Assembly (NCBI GenBank): GCA_017522515.1
Contig: JAFWZH010000324.1
Location: forward strand, 4,460 to 68,459
Origin: Clostridia bacterium
Lineage (GTDB): Bacteria; Bacillota_A; Clostridia; UBA1212; UBA1255
Length of the DNA: 64,000 bases
Direction: 5' to 3'
Shown here piece by piece: positions 42,837 to 51,229 of this stretch (position 1 is its first letter; each line of letters starts with the position of its first letter). The notes beneath the pieces are model-generated. The model saw only the letters and a program-made list of their open reading frames with translations, was not told the DNA's origin and searched no databases. A program made the translations under genes and the position numbers.

Positions 42837-44057
42837 ATGATAAATGTAATCGGACTAGGGTACATTGGATTACCTACCGCACTAATGCTTGCTTCACATG
42901 GTGTAGAGGTTGTAGGAACAGACTATAATAAAGAACTTGTTGCAACACTTAATGCAGGAAAAACAACATTCAAAGAGGATGGACTCGATGAACTTTTTAT
43001 AAATGCAGTCAGTAAGGGAATCAAATTTACAACAGAGTATCAAGTGACAGATACCTATATTGTTTCCGTACCTACACCGTATGATAAGTTCAGTAAAAAA
43101 GTAGATCCTTGCTATATAATTGCCGCGGTAAAGACCATCATGGGACTATGTCCGAAGGGGGCTACCGTTGTTGTTGAATCCACGGTTTCTCCTGGTACAA
43201 TTGACAAGTACGTGCGCCCTGTAATCGAAGGAAATGGCTTTGTAATCGGTAAGGATATTAACCTTGTTCATGCTCCTGAACGTATTATTCCCGGAAATAT
43301 GGTATATGAGCTACTTTACAACAATCGTACCATAGGTGCCGATGATAAAGTGGTAGGTGAAAAGATCAAGGCGCTTTATGCATCGTTCTGTCGTGGGGAA
43401 ATTGTTGTTACCGATATTCGTTCAGCAGAAATGACAAAGGTTGTGGAAAACACATTCCGCGCAGTCAATATTGCTTTTGCCAATGAGCTTGCAAAGATTT
43501 GCAGACATGATAATATGGATGTTTATGAAATTATCAAGATTTGTAATATGCATCCTCGTGTCAATATTCTTCAGCCTGGTCCTGGTGTTGGCGGACACTG
43601 CATTTCCGTTGACCCCTGGTTCCTTGTTGGGGATTATCCTTCTCTCACCAAGGTGATTTGGGAATCCATGAAGGTGAACGACAGTATGCCAGAGTTTGTT
43701 CTCGGTAGAATCCACGAAATTATGAAAGAGCATGGCATGACCGATCCCTCGAGAGTGGGACTTTATGGTCTTACATACAAAGAAAATGTGGATGACTACC
43801 GTGAATCGCCTACGCTTCAATTGTTGGAATGTCAGGAGCGTCATTTAGCATCTCCACTGAAGGTGTATGACCCCTTTATCACAACCGATATTGTAGCAAA
43901 TCAGTATCATGATTTGGATAAATTCCTTGCTGACACCGATTTGGTGGTCATTATGGTCAACCATAATGAAATTAAGGAAAACATGGACAAGCTGAAGGGA
44001 AAGATTGTTTTGGATACTCGTAAGGTTTGTGATTTGCCCAGTACCTACAGACTGTAA
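42837..44057 (+). CDS. wecC: UDP-N-acetyl-D-mannosaminuronate dehydrogenase
   Basis: A 406-residue nucleotide-sugar dehydrogenase oxidising UDP-ManNAc to UDP-ManNAcA with NAD. The N-terminal Rossmann motif is VIGLGYIGLPTALMLASHG. Family signatures are VVESTVSPGTIDKYV, HAPERIIPGNMVYEL, the helix SAEMTKVVENTFRAVNIAFA and the catalytic-Cys segment GPGVGGHCISVDPWFL. It starts 11 bases after wzx stops and is followed by wecB, which makes its substrate. WecC rather than UDP-Glc dehydrogenase is supported by HAPERIIPG and the wecB neighbour. Confidence 0.95.
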   Translation: MINVIGLGYIGLPTALMLASHGVEVVGTDYNKELVATLNAGKTTFKEDGLDELFINAVSKGIKFTTEYQVTDTYIVSVPTPYDKFSKKVDPCYIIAAVKTIMGLCPKGATVVVESTVSPGTIDKYVRPVIEGNGFVIGKDINLVHAPERIIPGNMVYELLYNNRTIGADDKVVGEKIKALYASFCRGEIVVTDIRSAEMTKVVENTFRAVNIAFANELAKICRHDNMDVYEIIKICNMHPRVNILQPGPGVGGHCISVDPWFLVGDYPSLTKVIWESMKVNDSMPEFVLGRIHEIMKEHGMTDPSRVGLYGLTYKENVDDYRESPTLQLLECQERHLASPLKVYDPFITTDIVANQYHDLDKFLADTDLVVIMVNHNEIKENMDKLKGKIVLDTRKVCDLPSTYRL

Positions 44058-44078
44058 TTGCCGAAAAAGGGGAAAAAT

Positions 44079-45170
44079 ATGAAAACAGTAATGCTTGTAT
44101 TTGGGACACGTCCCGAAGCTATCAAAATGTGTCCTCTTGTTAACGAATTGAAGTCAAGAGAGAATATCAAAACGGTTGTCTGTGTAACCGGTCAGCATAG
44201 ACAGATGCTGGATATGGTTCTGGATACATTCCATGTGGTTCCTGACTATGACCTTTCCATTATGAAAGCAGGACAGACACTTTTTGATATTACAACTAAT
44301 ATTCTCAACGGCATCGGGGATGTTTTGGATGAAGTCAAGCCCGATGTGGTTCTTGTTCACGGAGATACCTCCACCACGTTTGTAACGGCACTTGCTTGCT
44401 TCTATAAGCAGATTGCCATCGGTCACGTGGAAGCGGGACTTCGTACATACAATATCTACAGCCCATATCCCGAAGAATTCAACCGTCAAGCGGTAGGAAT
44501 CGTTGCAAAGTACAATTTCTCTCCTACAGAACTGTCGAAGGAGAATCTTCTTCGCGAAGGGAAGGATCCCTCTTCCATTTATGTAACAGGAAATACTGCC
44601 ATTGACGCGCTAAAGACAACGGTTCGTGAGGACTACATCCATCCCGAACTGGAGTGGGCGAAAGATAGTCGACTGATAATGATTACCGCGCACCGCAGAG
44701 AGAATCTGGGAGAGCCCATGCACAATATGTTTCGCGCCATCCGTCGAGTAATGGACGAAAATCCTGATGTGAAGGCTATTTATCCCATTCATATGAATCC
44801 TATTGTTCGGCAAGCAGCTGACGAGGAACTTAGTGGTTGTGATCGTATTCATATTATAGAACCTCTTGAAGTTTTGGATTTCCATAATTTCCTTGCTAGA
44901 AGTTACATGATTTTGACGGATAGTGGGGGCATACAGGAGGAAGCTCCGTCTCTTGGTAGACCGGTGCTGGTTATGAGAGATACTACCGAGCGTCCAGAGG
45001 GTATTGCAGCTGGCACATTAAAATTGGTAGGTACTGACGAGCAATATATTTACGATAGTTTTAAACTATTGCTCGAAAATCAAGATGCGTATAATTTAAT
45101 GTCAAAGGCAAGCAATCCCTATGGCGATGGTTTGGCTTGTAAAAGAATTGCGGATATATTGGAGGATTAA
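44079..45170 (+). CDS. wecB: UDP-N-acetylglucosamine 2-epimerase (non-hydrolysing)
   Basis: A 363-residue enzyme converting UDP-GlcNAc to UDP-ManNAc for WecC. Signatures are VFGTRPEAIKMCPL, VHGDTSTTFVTALACFYK, HVEAGLRTYNIYSPYPEEFN, TAHRRENLGEPM and DSGGIQEEAPSLGRPVLVMR. ATG 44079 follows AAAAAGGGG; the frame opens at TTG 44058 right after wecC. It is a paralogue of capG at 49953, but that protein belongs to the FucNAc branch. Confidence 0.96.
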   Translation: MKTVMLVFGTRPEAIKMCPLVNELKSRENIKTVVCVTGQHRQMLDMVLDTFHVVPDYDLSIMKAGQTLFDITTNILNGIGDVLDEVKPDVVLVHGDTSTTFVTALACFYKQIAIGHVEAGLRTYNIYSPYPEEFNRQAVGIVAKYNFSPTELSKENLLREGKDPSSIYVTGNTAIDALKTTVREDYIHPELEWAKDSRLIMITAHRRENLGEPMHNMFRAIRRVMDENPDVKAIYPIHMNPIVRQAADEELSGCDRIHIIEPLEVLDFHNFLARSYMILTDSGGIQEEAPSLGRPVLVMRDTTERPEGIAAGTLKLVGTDEQYIYDSFKLLLENQDAYNLMSKASNPYGDGLACKRIADILED

Positions 45171-45175
45171 CAAGA

Positions 45176-46207
45176 ATGATGGACTTTACAAACAAAACTC
45201 TCCTTATCACCGGTGGTACAGGTTCGTTCGGCAATGCTGTTTTGAACCGTTTTCTTGCCACGGATATAGGAGAAATCAGAATATTCTCGCGTGACGAGAA
45301 AAAACAAGATGATATGCGCCACGAATTTCAGGCAAAAATGCCTGAGATGGCAGAAAAGATTAAATTCTATATTGGAAACGTGAGAGACATTCAGTCTATT
45401 CGTAATGCTATGCATGACGTTGATTATATCTTCCACGCAGCAGCTCTTAAGCAGGTGCCAAGTTGCGAATTCTTTCCGATAGAAGCAGTTAAAACAAATG
45501 TACTCGGTACGGAAAATGTACTCACCGCCGCAATAGACGCAGGCGTCAAAAACGTTGTTTGCTTGTCAACAGACAAAGCTGCGTATCCCGTAAATGCCAT
45601 GGGTACATCAAAAGCTATGATGGAAAAGGTTATCGTTGCAAAGTCAAGAACAATCAGCCCCGAAAAGACAAAAATTTGCTGTACTCGCTACGGAAATGTA
45701 ATGTGCAGCCGCGGCTCTGTTATTCCGCTTTGGATTGAGCAAATAAAAAACGGAAATCCAATTACAATTACGGACGGTGATATGACAAGATTTATTATGT
45801 CTCTTGACGAAGCAGTAGATTTGGTTTTGTTTGCATTTGAACACGGTGTCAGCGGAGATATACTTGTACAGAAAGCACCGGCTTGTACAATCAGAACTCT
45901 TGCAGAGGCAGTTTGTGAATTATTTGGTGGCGATAAAGAAAACATTAAGGTTATCGGTATCAGACATGGTGAAAAAATGTACGAAACTCTTCTTACAAAT
46001 GAAGAGTGTGCCAATGCTGTTGATATGGGTGAATTTTACAGAGTGCCTTGTGACAAGAGGGGACTTAATTACGATAAATACTTTAAAGTAGGCAACATAG
46101 AGCGCAACAAGCTCACGGAGTTTAATTCACATAATACTCAGCTACTCGATAAAGAACAAGTAAAGCAAAAGCTTTTGGCTTTAGAGTATATAAGGCAGCA
46201 GTTGTAA
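45176..46207 (+). CDS. capE: UDP-GlcNAc 4,6-dehydratase/5-epimerase of the CapE/FnlA family
   Basis: A 343-residue short-chain dehydrogenase-fold enzyme, the first step toward UDP-L-FucNAc. The NAD motif is LLITGGTGSFGNAVLNRF. It has FHAAALKQVPSCEFFPIEAV (the Met/Lys-type active site of this subgroup), VVCLSTDKAAYPVNAMGTSK and the C-terminal RHGEKMYETLLTNEE. The start is ATG 45176 or 45179. Its normal partners capF and capG follow only after a 2.6-kb insertion. A terminator closes this transcript. Confidence 0.94.
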   Translation: MMDFTNKTLLITGGTGSFGNAVLNRFLATDIGEIRIFSRDEKKQDDMRHEFQAKMPEMAEKIKFYIGNVRDIQSIRNAMHDVDYIFHAAALKQVPSCEFFPIEAVKTNVLGTENVLTAAIDAGVKNVVCLSTDKAAYPVNAMGTSKAMMEKVIVAKSRTISPEKTKICCTRYGNVMCSRGSVIPLWIEQIKNGNPITITDGDMTRFIMSLDEAVDLVLFAFEHGVSGDILVQKAPACTIRTLAEAVCELFGGDKENIKVIGIRHGEKMYETLLTNEECANAVDMGEFYRVPCDKRGLNYDKYFKVGNIERNKLTEFNSHNTQLLDKEQVKQKLLALEYIRQQL

Positions 46208-46214
46208 TTCGGCG

Positions 46215-46241
46215 GGACGGTGCTAAGCATCGTCCTTTTTT
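46215..46241 (+). terminator. Terminator after capE
   Basis: GGACGGTGC (46215-46223) pairs with GCATCGTCC (46227-46235), one G-T pair, loop TAA, followed by six T. Confidence 0.85.
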
Positions 46242-46287
46242 AGATATATAGTCTAAATAATTCGGGAAATAATAAACTCGGAAATAG

Positions 46288-46316
46288 TTGATGATTCCGT
46301 TCTTTTTGCGTATAAT
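46288..46316 (+). promoter_or_regulatory. Promoter of the AlbA_2 regulator gene
   Basis: TTGATG (46288-46293), a 17-base spacer and a perfect TATAAT (46311-46316). The island has its own promoter. Confidence 0.65.
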
Positions 46317-46370
46317 GTTGATACAGTATTGTAGGTTTGTACGAATGCAACAAGTGTTAGGAGTGAAACT

Positions 46371-47906
46371 ATGGGAATACCAACAAATTTTAAAACTTTG
46401 TTATCCGGAAATGTTGTGGAATGGGCAAGGATTGAATTCAAAGAGACTTGGGATGCCGAAGCTTCTTTGAAAACAATTTGTGCGTTTGCAAATGATATTG
46501 ATAACTGGGGCGGCGGCTATTTAGTAATTGGTGTCGAAGAAAAGAACGGAAAACCTACGTATTTAAAGGGTGTGCCCAACGAAAAGATTGATTCTTATCT
46601 CAAAGATTTGCTCAATAAGTGCAAACAAATACAACCTGAATATATGCCGATTACAGAAGTTGTAGATTATTTGGATAAAAAGTTTATTATTGTGTGGGCA
46701 CCGGGCGGAATTATCAGACCGTATTCATCTCCTAAATCTATGGCAAAGGGCGACAAAGAACGTGTTTATTGGATTCGTAAAATGGCAAGTACGATATCTC
46801 CTACAGAGGAAGAAAAGCGTGATTTATATAATCTTGCCAATAATGTTCCTTTTGATGATCGCATTAATCATGAAGCCGAAATTACGGATCTTAATATTAC
46901 GTTAATACAAAGTTATTTAAAAGAAGTAGGCAGTTCTTTATATGAAGAATCCAAAACAATGGATTTTTTGGATTTGTGTAAAAGTATGAATATTGTCAAC
47001 ACATTGCCTGAATATATTAAACCCAAGAATGTAGGGTTAATGTTTTTTTGTTTGGATCCGCAACGTTTTTTCCCTTATGCACAGATTGATGTTGTGCAAT
47101 TCCCGGAAGGATTAGGTGGAGATACAATAATCGAGAAAATATTCAAGGGACCTCTTCATCAGCAATTGCGAGAAGCTTTGCTGTATATAAGTAATACAAT
47201 AGTTCAAGAGTGTGTTCAAAAATTACCTGAAGTTGCAGAGGCAAGAAGATTTTTTAATTATCCGTATGAAGCGATAGAAGAAGCTCTTGCTAATGCAATT
47301 TATCACAAAGGATATAATGAACGTGAGCCTATAGAAGTTCGTGTTCACCCGGATAGAATAGAAATTGTTAGTCATCCCGGAGCAGATCGTTCTATTACAA
47401 TGGATGGGTTAAAACAATATCGAGTATTTAATCGGCGCTATCGAAATCGACGTATTGGTGAATTTTTGAAAGAATTGCATTTGACGGAGGGTAGAAACAC
47501 AGGATTTGGCAAGATACTTCGGGCTCTTGAAAAAAATGGATCACCAAAACCGATTTTTGAAACAGACGAAGATAGAACATCTTTTGCTACAACGATTTTT
47601 ATTCATCCGGAGTTTTTAAAAACAGTGAATTTTAGCGGTAATGATGGAAATAAGACAACTGACCAAACTACTGACCAAACTACTGACCAAACTACTGACC
47701 AAACTACTGACAGAAAAGGCAAAAGCTATACCGAGAAAAAAATCTTGTATCTTATTAAACAAAATCCAAGAATAACACAAGCTTGTCTTGCCGAAGAACT
47801 GGAAATGCCAAAGAGTACTATAAAATATTATGTTGGTAAAATGAGCAAAGCCAAAATAATAAAGAGGGAAGGTACTGTTCATAATGGCAAATGGATTGTT
47901 CTCTAA
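46371..47906 (+). CDS. AlbA_2 (Schlafen-like) DNA-binding/ATP-binding protein with TTDQ repeat linker
   Basis: A 511-residue putative regulator. The N-terminal AlbA_2 domain is VVEWARIEFKETWD followed by CAFANDIDNWGGGYLVIGVE. The middle is a degenerate GHKL-type region (YEAIEEALANAIYHKGYNE, IEIVSHPGADRSI, NRRIGEFLKELHLTEGRNTG). The linker contains four TTDQ units and one TTD, and the C-terminus is a winged helix (QNPRITQACLAEELEMPKST, IKYYVGKMSKAKIIKREG). Such proteins are scattered through Firmicute and Bacteroidetes accessory regions with unclear roles. It has its own promoter and is not a capsule enzyme. Its position between capE and capF suggests insertion. Confidence 0.85.
   Translation: MGIPTNFKTLLSGNVVEWARIEFKETWDAEASLKTICAFANDIDNWGGGYLVIGVEEKNGKPTYLKGVPNEKIDSYLKDLLNKCKQIQPEYMPITEVVDYLDKKFIIVWAPGGIIRPYSSPKSMAKGDKERVYWIRKMASTISPTEEEKRDLYNLANNVPFDDRINHEAEITDLNITLIQSYLKEVGSSLYEESKTMDFLDLCKSMNIVNTLPEYIKPKNVGLMFFCLDPQRFFPYAQIDVVQFPEGLGGDTIIEKIFKGPLHQQLREALLYISNTIVQECVQKLPEVAEARRFFNYPYEAIEEALANAIYHKGYNEREPIEVRVHPDRIEIVSHPGADRSITMDGLKQYRVFNRRYRNRRIGEFLKELHLTEGRNTGFGKILRALEKNGSPKPIFETDEDRTSFATTIFIHPEFLKTVNFSGNDGNKTTDQTTDQTTDQTTDQTTDRKGKSYTEKKILYLIKQNPRITQACLAEELEMPKSTIKYYVGKMSKAKIIKREGTVHNGKWIVL
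47657..47711 (+). repeat. 12-bp tandem repeat inside the AlbA_2 gene
   Basis: ACTGACCAAACT is repeated four times plus a partial fifth unit ending ACTGACAG, encoding (TTDQ)n. The unit is a multiple of three, so copy-number change lengthens or shortens the linker without breaking the frame. Confidence 0.92.
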
Positions 47907-47913
47907 AAACGTA

Positions 47914-47942
47914 TTGCAATTTTTGTTTCTATGAAGCATAAT
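47914..47942 (+). promoter_or_regulatory. Promoter of the small-protein/GNAT pair
   Basis: TTGCAA (47914-47919), a 17-base spacer and CATAAT (47937-47942), just after the AlbA_2 gene. Confidence 0.45.
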
Positions 47943-47978
47943 ATGTATGTAAGAAGTGAATTGATAGGAGGTGCACAT

Positions 47979-48170
47979 ATGGCTACATCAAGTATTTTTT
48001 CAAATATTAAAATTAACGATCCTAAAGACGCAGAGGCTTTTATTCATGCTTTGGAGGCATCAGAGAAAGATCCAAAGATTGAGTCTACTGCACCGGCAAT
48101 TCCGACCGTTACCGATTTGAATGCCATTCGCAATTTAATGTCAAAGAGGATGAAATCTAATGAAGAGTGA
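47979..48170 (+). CDS. 63-residue protein, putative partner/antitoxin of the GNAT protein
   Basis: The start is ATG 47979 behind a strong AGGAGGTG; a longer frame from ATG 47931 is unlikely. The sequence MATSSIFSNIKINDPKDAEA shows an N-terminal strand and helix, then a Pro-rich linker (ESTAPAIPTVTD) and a short basic helix (NLMSKRMKSNEE). Small proteins of this look precede GNAT genes in other gut Firmicutes. It overlaps the GNAT gene by 11 bases. An antitoxin role is inferred only from size, order and overlap; no DNA-binding motif is clear. Confidence 0.7.
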   Translation: MATSSIFSNIKINDPKDAEAFIHALEASEKDPKIESTAPAIPTVTDLNAIRNLMSKRMKSNEE

Positions 48171-48750
48171 TTACATCACAGTTAATATTCTTGATATGAT
48201 TGATGCAATAGGAGAGGATGCTTTGATAAGTATTCTCTCTGATTTTTCTTGCCCTAAAAACCTTGAAATAGAAACATTTATTAAAAATAAGGCAATTGAG
48301 TTTGCTAAAAAGAAGCTATCAATTACATATTTTGTTATTGATAATCACAGTGGTGATATTCTTTCTGTTTTTTCATTAACACACAAGGCCTTAGATATTA
48401 ATGGTAATGTACTTTCTGCTACAATGAGAAAAAAATTAAGTCGGTTTGCACAATTTGATGAGGGAAGTAATTCATATACTGTTTCTGCATTTTTGATTGC
48501 ACAATTTGGTAAAAACTACGCTGTAGTACAGCCATGTACATGGAATGGTATAAGATTAATGGAAAAAACTTTTCAAACTCTTGAGAAAGTACAGCGAGAG
48601 ATTGGTGGAGGAATTGTTTATTTGGAGTGTGAGGACAATGTCGCTTTACTTGATTTTTATCAAAATGATAACAACAGATTTCATGTTTTTGGCGAACGTT
48701 ATTCTGATGCCGATAATATTAAATATATACAACTGCTACGATTATTTTAA
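48160..48750 (+). CDS. GNAT-fold N-acetyltransferase, putative toxin
   Basis: A 196-residue protein. The C-terminal half fits GNAT: strand YTVSAFLIAQFGKNYAV, helix WNGIRLMEKTFQTLEKVQRE and the terminal strand-helix IVYLECEDNVALLDFYQNDN. The usual acetyl-CoA loop (Q/RxxGxG/A) is degenerate (QFGKNYAV). Tight coupling to a small upstream gene is the arrangement of GNAT toxin-antitoxin pairs that acetylate aminoacyl-tRNA, but this protein is longer and has no proven target. It could equally be a modifying enzyme with a chaperone-like partner. The island lies between capE and capF. Confidence 0.65.
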   Translation: MKSDYITVNILDMIDAIGEDALISILSDFSCPKNLEIETFIKNKAIEFAKKKLSITYFVIDNHSGDILSVFSLTHKALDINGNVLSATMRKKLSRFAQFDEGSNSYTVSAFLIAQFGKNYAVVQPCTWNGIRLMEKTFQTLEKVQREIGGGIVYLECEDNVALLDFYQNDNNRFHVFGERYSDADNIKYIQLLRLF

Positions 48751-48786
48751 TAACAAAATTTTGAATTATACTATAGGTGAAATGCG

Positions 48787-49956
48787 ATGAAAATATTAAT
48801 AACCGGTGCCAAAGGTTTTGTAGGTAAAAATCTTTCTGCGGCACTTCAAAACATTAAAGATAACAAAGATAGAACCAGGCCTAATATTAAGATTGACGAG
48901 CTGTACCTTTATGATATTGATTCGTCAAAAGAGCTTCTTGAAACGGCGTGTGAAAAAGCTGATTTCGTTTTTAACCTTGCGGGAGCTAACAGACCGAAAG
49001 ACCCTGCCGACTTTAAAAATGTAAATTTCGGCTTTGTATCTGAGCTTCTGGAGACATTGATTAAATATAACAACAAATGTCCTGTTATGCTTTCAAGCTC
49101 GGTACAAGCTACTCTCGAGGGTAGATATGATAACGATTACGGCAGAAGCAAAAAAGCAGGGGAAGAGCTGTTTTTTAATTACAGCAAAGAGGCAGGCGCC
49201 AAGGTGCTTGTGTACAGATTTCCGAATATCTTCGGTAAGTGGTGCAGGCCTAATTATAATTCTGCTGTTGCTACTTTTTGTCATAATACAGCCAATGATT
49301 TACCTATAACCGTAAATGACAGGGCTACGTTGCTTGAGCTTGTTTATATTGACGATTTGGTTTGCGAAATGCTGGACGCATTAGAAGGCAAAGAGCACGT
49401 TTCCGAAGATGGCAAGTACTGCGTGGTGCCAACAACGCACAAAGTTACGCTGGGGGAGATTGTTGATTTGTTAGAGGCCTTTAAAGCGCAACCTGCAACA
49501 CTCGTTATGCCGGAGATTCCGTATGACAGCTTTGCTAAGAAGTTGTACAGTACGTACTTGTCATATTTACCGAAAGACAAGGCTGCATTCCCGCTTAAGA
49601 TGAATATTGATGACAGGGGAAGCTTTACGGAGCTTTTAAAGACATCAAAGTGCGGTCAGTTTAGTGTAAATATTTCTAAACCGGGTATTACTAAGGGGCA
49701 GCATTGGCATCACTCAAAATGGGAGTTTTTTATTGTTGTTTCGGGGCGCGGCTTGATTCAGCAAAGAAGAGTTGACAGCGATGAGGTATTGAATTTTTAT
49801 GTGTCAGGGGATAAAATAGAGGCTGTACATATGTTGCCGGGGTATACGCACAATATTGTTAATTTATCTGATAAGGATGACTTGGTGACTGTGATGTGGG
49901 CTAATGAATGTTTTGACCCGGACAAGCCGGATACTTTTTTTGAGGTGGTTGAATGA
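48787..49956 (+). CDS. capF: CapF/FnlB-type reductase-epimerase of UDP-L-FucNAc synthesis
   Basis: A 389-residue two-domain enzyme. Residues 1-250 are an NADPH-dependent short-chain dehydrogenase (ILITGAKGFVGKNLSAAL, VMLSSSVQATLEGRYDNDYG). Residues about 270-389 are a cupin with metal ligands in KGQHWHHSKWEFFIVVSGRG and MLPGYTHNIVNLSD. CapF epimerises at C-3 (cupin) and reduces C-4 (dehydrogenase) of the CapE product. The ribosome site is weak (ATAGGTG). The 3' end overlaps capG by four bases. Confidence 0.95.
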   Translation: MKILITGAKGFVGKNLSAALQNIKDNKDRTRPNIKIDELYLYDIDSSKELLETACEKADFVFNLAGANRPKDPADFKNVNFGFVSELLETLIKYNNKCPVMLSSSVQATLEGRYDNDYGRSKKAGEELFFNYSKEAGAKVLVYRFPNIFGKWCRPNYNSAVATFCHNTANDLPITVNDRATLLELVYIDDLVCEMLDALEGKEHVSEDGKYCVVPTTHKVTLGEIVDLLEAFKAQPATLVMPEIPYDSFAKKLYSTYLSYLPKDKAAFPLKMNIDDRGSFTELLKTSKCGQFSVNISKPGITKGQHWHHSKWEFFIVVSGRGLIQQRRVDSDEVLNFYVSGDKIEAVHMLPGYTHNIVNLSDKDDLVTVMWANECFDPDKPDTFFEVVE

Positions 49957-51137
49957 ATATCAAATTAGATTATTCTGATGTAAGATTTAAAGATAATGGT
50001 AAGCTTAAATTGCTTATTATAGTTGGCACGCGTCCTGAAATTATTCGCTTGGCGGCTGTCATTGATAAGTGCAGAAAGTATTTTGATTGTGTGCTGGCTC
50101 ACACGGGGCAAAATTACGATTATAATCTTAACGGTGTTTTCTTTAAGGATTTAAGGCTTGATGCGCCGGAGGTATATATGGATGCTGTGGGAGATGATTT
50201 GGGCGAGACAGTGGGCAATATTATTAATTGCTCATATAAGTTGATGAATCAAATTAAGCCGGATGCGCTTCTCATATTGGGCGATACCAATTCTTGCTTG
50301 TCGGCGATTGCAGCCAAGAGACTTCATATTCCGATTTTTCACATGGAGGCAGGTAACCGTTGCAAGGATGAGTGTTTGCCGGAGGAAACAAACCGCCGCA
50401 TTGTTGATATTATTTCTGATGTTAATTTGGCTTATTCCGAACATGCACGCAGATATCTTCATGAATGCGGTCTGCCTAAAGAGCGTACATATGTAACAGG
50501 TTCGCCTATGGCAGAGGTTCTCCGCGCAAATCTTGCCGACATAGAGGCAAGTGATGTTTTAAGCCGTCTCGGTCTTGAAAGCAAAAAATACATCCTTTTA
50601 TCTGCTCACCGTGAAGAGAATATTGATACGGAGAAAAACTTTTTATCTTTATTTAATGCTGTTAACAAGATGGCTGAGAAATATAATATGCCTATATTGT
50701 ATTCGTGCCATCCGCGCAGTAAAAAGCGTCTGGAGTCAAGCGGATTTGTGCTTGACAGTCGCGTTATTTGTCATGCGCCTTTAGGTTTTCATGATTATAA
50801 TCACTTACAAATGAATGCTTTTGCTGTTGTTTCTGACAGCGGCACGTTGCCAGAGGAGAGCAGCTTTTATACTTCCGTAGGCAGACCTTTCCCGGCCGTT
50901 TGTATACGTACTTCTACGGAACGCCCGGAGGCTCTTGACAAGGCTTGCTTTATATTGGCAGGCATTGATGAAACAGGTTTACTGCAAGCTGTTGATACTG
51001 CTGTTACCATGAACGCAAATGGTGATTACGGTGTGCCGGTGCCATATTATGTAGAAGAAAATGTTTCTACTAAGGTAGTTAAGATTATTCAATCTTATAC
51101 GGGTGTGGTTAATAAGATGGTTTGGCGTAAACAGTGA
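49953..51137 (+). CDS. capG: CapG/FnlC-type UDP-N-acetyl sugar 2-epimerase (UDP-L-FucNAc)
   Basis: A 394-residue non-hydrolysing 2-epimerase-family enzyme, the last step to UDP-L-FucNAc. Signatures are IIVGTRPEIIRLAAVIDKC, LILGDTNSCLSAIAAKRLHI, FHMEAGNRCKDECLPEETNR, SAHREENIDTEKNFLSL and DSGTLPEESSFYTSVGRPFP. NRCKDECLPEETNRR separates the CapG/WbjD branch from WecB-type enzymes. It is the last gene of the capsule locus; guaB has its own promoter next. Confidence 0.95.
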   Translation: MNIKLDYSDVRFKDNGKLKLLIIVGTRPEIIRLAAVIDKCRKYFDCVLAHTGQNYDYNLNGVFFKDLRLDAPEVYMDAVGDDLGETVGNIINCSYKLMNQIKPDALLILGDTNSCLSAIAAKRLHIPIFHMEAGNRCKDECLPEETNRRIVDIISDVNLAYSEHARRYLHECGLPKERTYVTGSPMAEVLRANLADIEASDVLSRLGLESKKYILLSAHREENIDTEKNFLSLFNAVNKMAEKYNMPILYSCHPRSKKRLESSGFVLDSRVICHAPLGFHDYNHLQMNAFAVVSDSGTLPEESSFYTSVGRPFPAVCIRTSTERPEALDKACFILAGIDETGLLQAVDTAVTMNANGDYGVPVPYYVEENVSTKVVKIIQSYTGVVNKMVWRKQ

Positions 51138-51166
51138 GTATAAAAGTGGGTTTGGGATTTTTGTAA

Positions 51167-51195
51167 TTGACTTTTAACGGGTAAAGAGGTATACT
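51167..51195 (+). promoter_or_regulatory. Promoter of guaB
   Basis: TTGACT (51167-51172), a 17-base spacer and TATACT (51190-51195). Confidence 0.75.
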
Positions 51196-51229
51196 GTGTA
51201 ATCAAAGTATTTAGTTAGGAGTTGATTGT

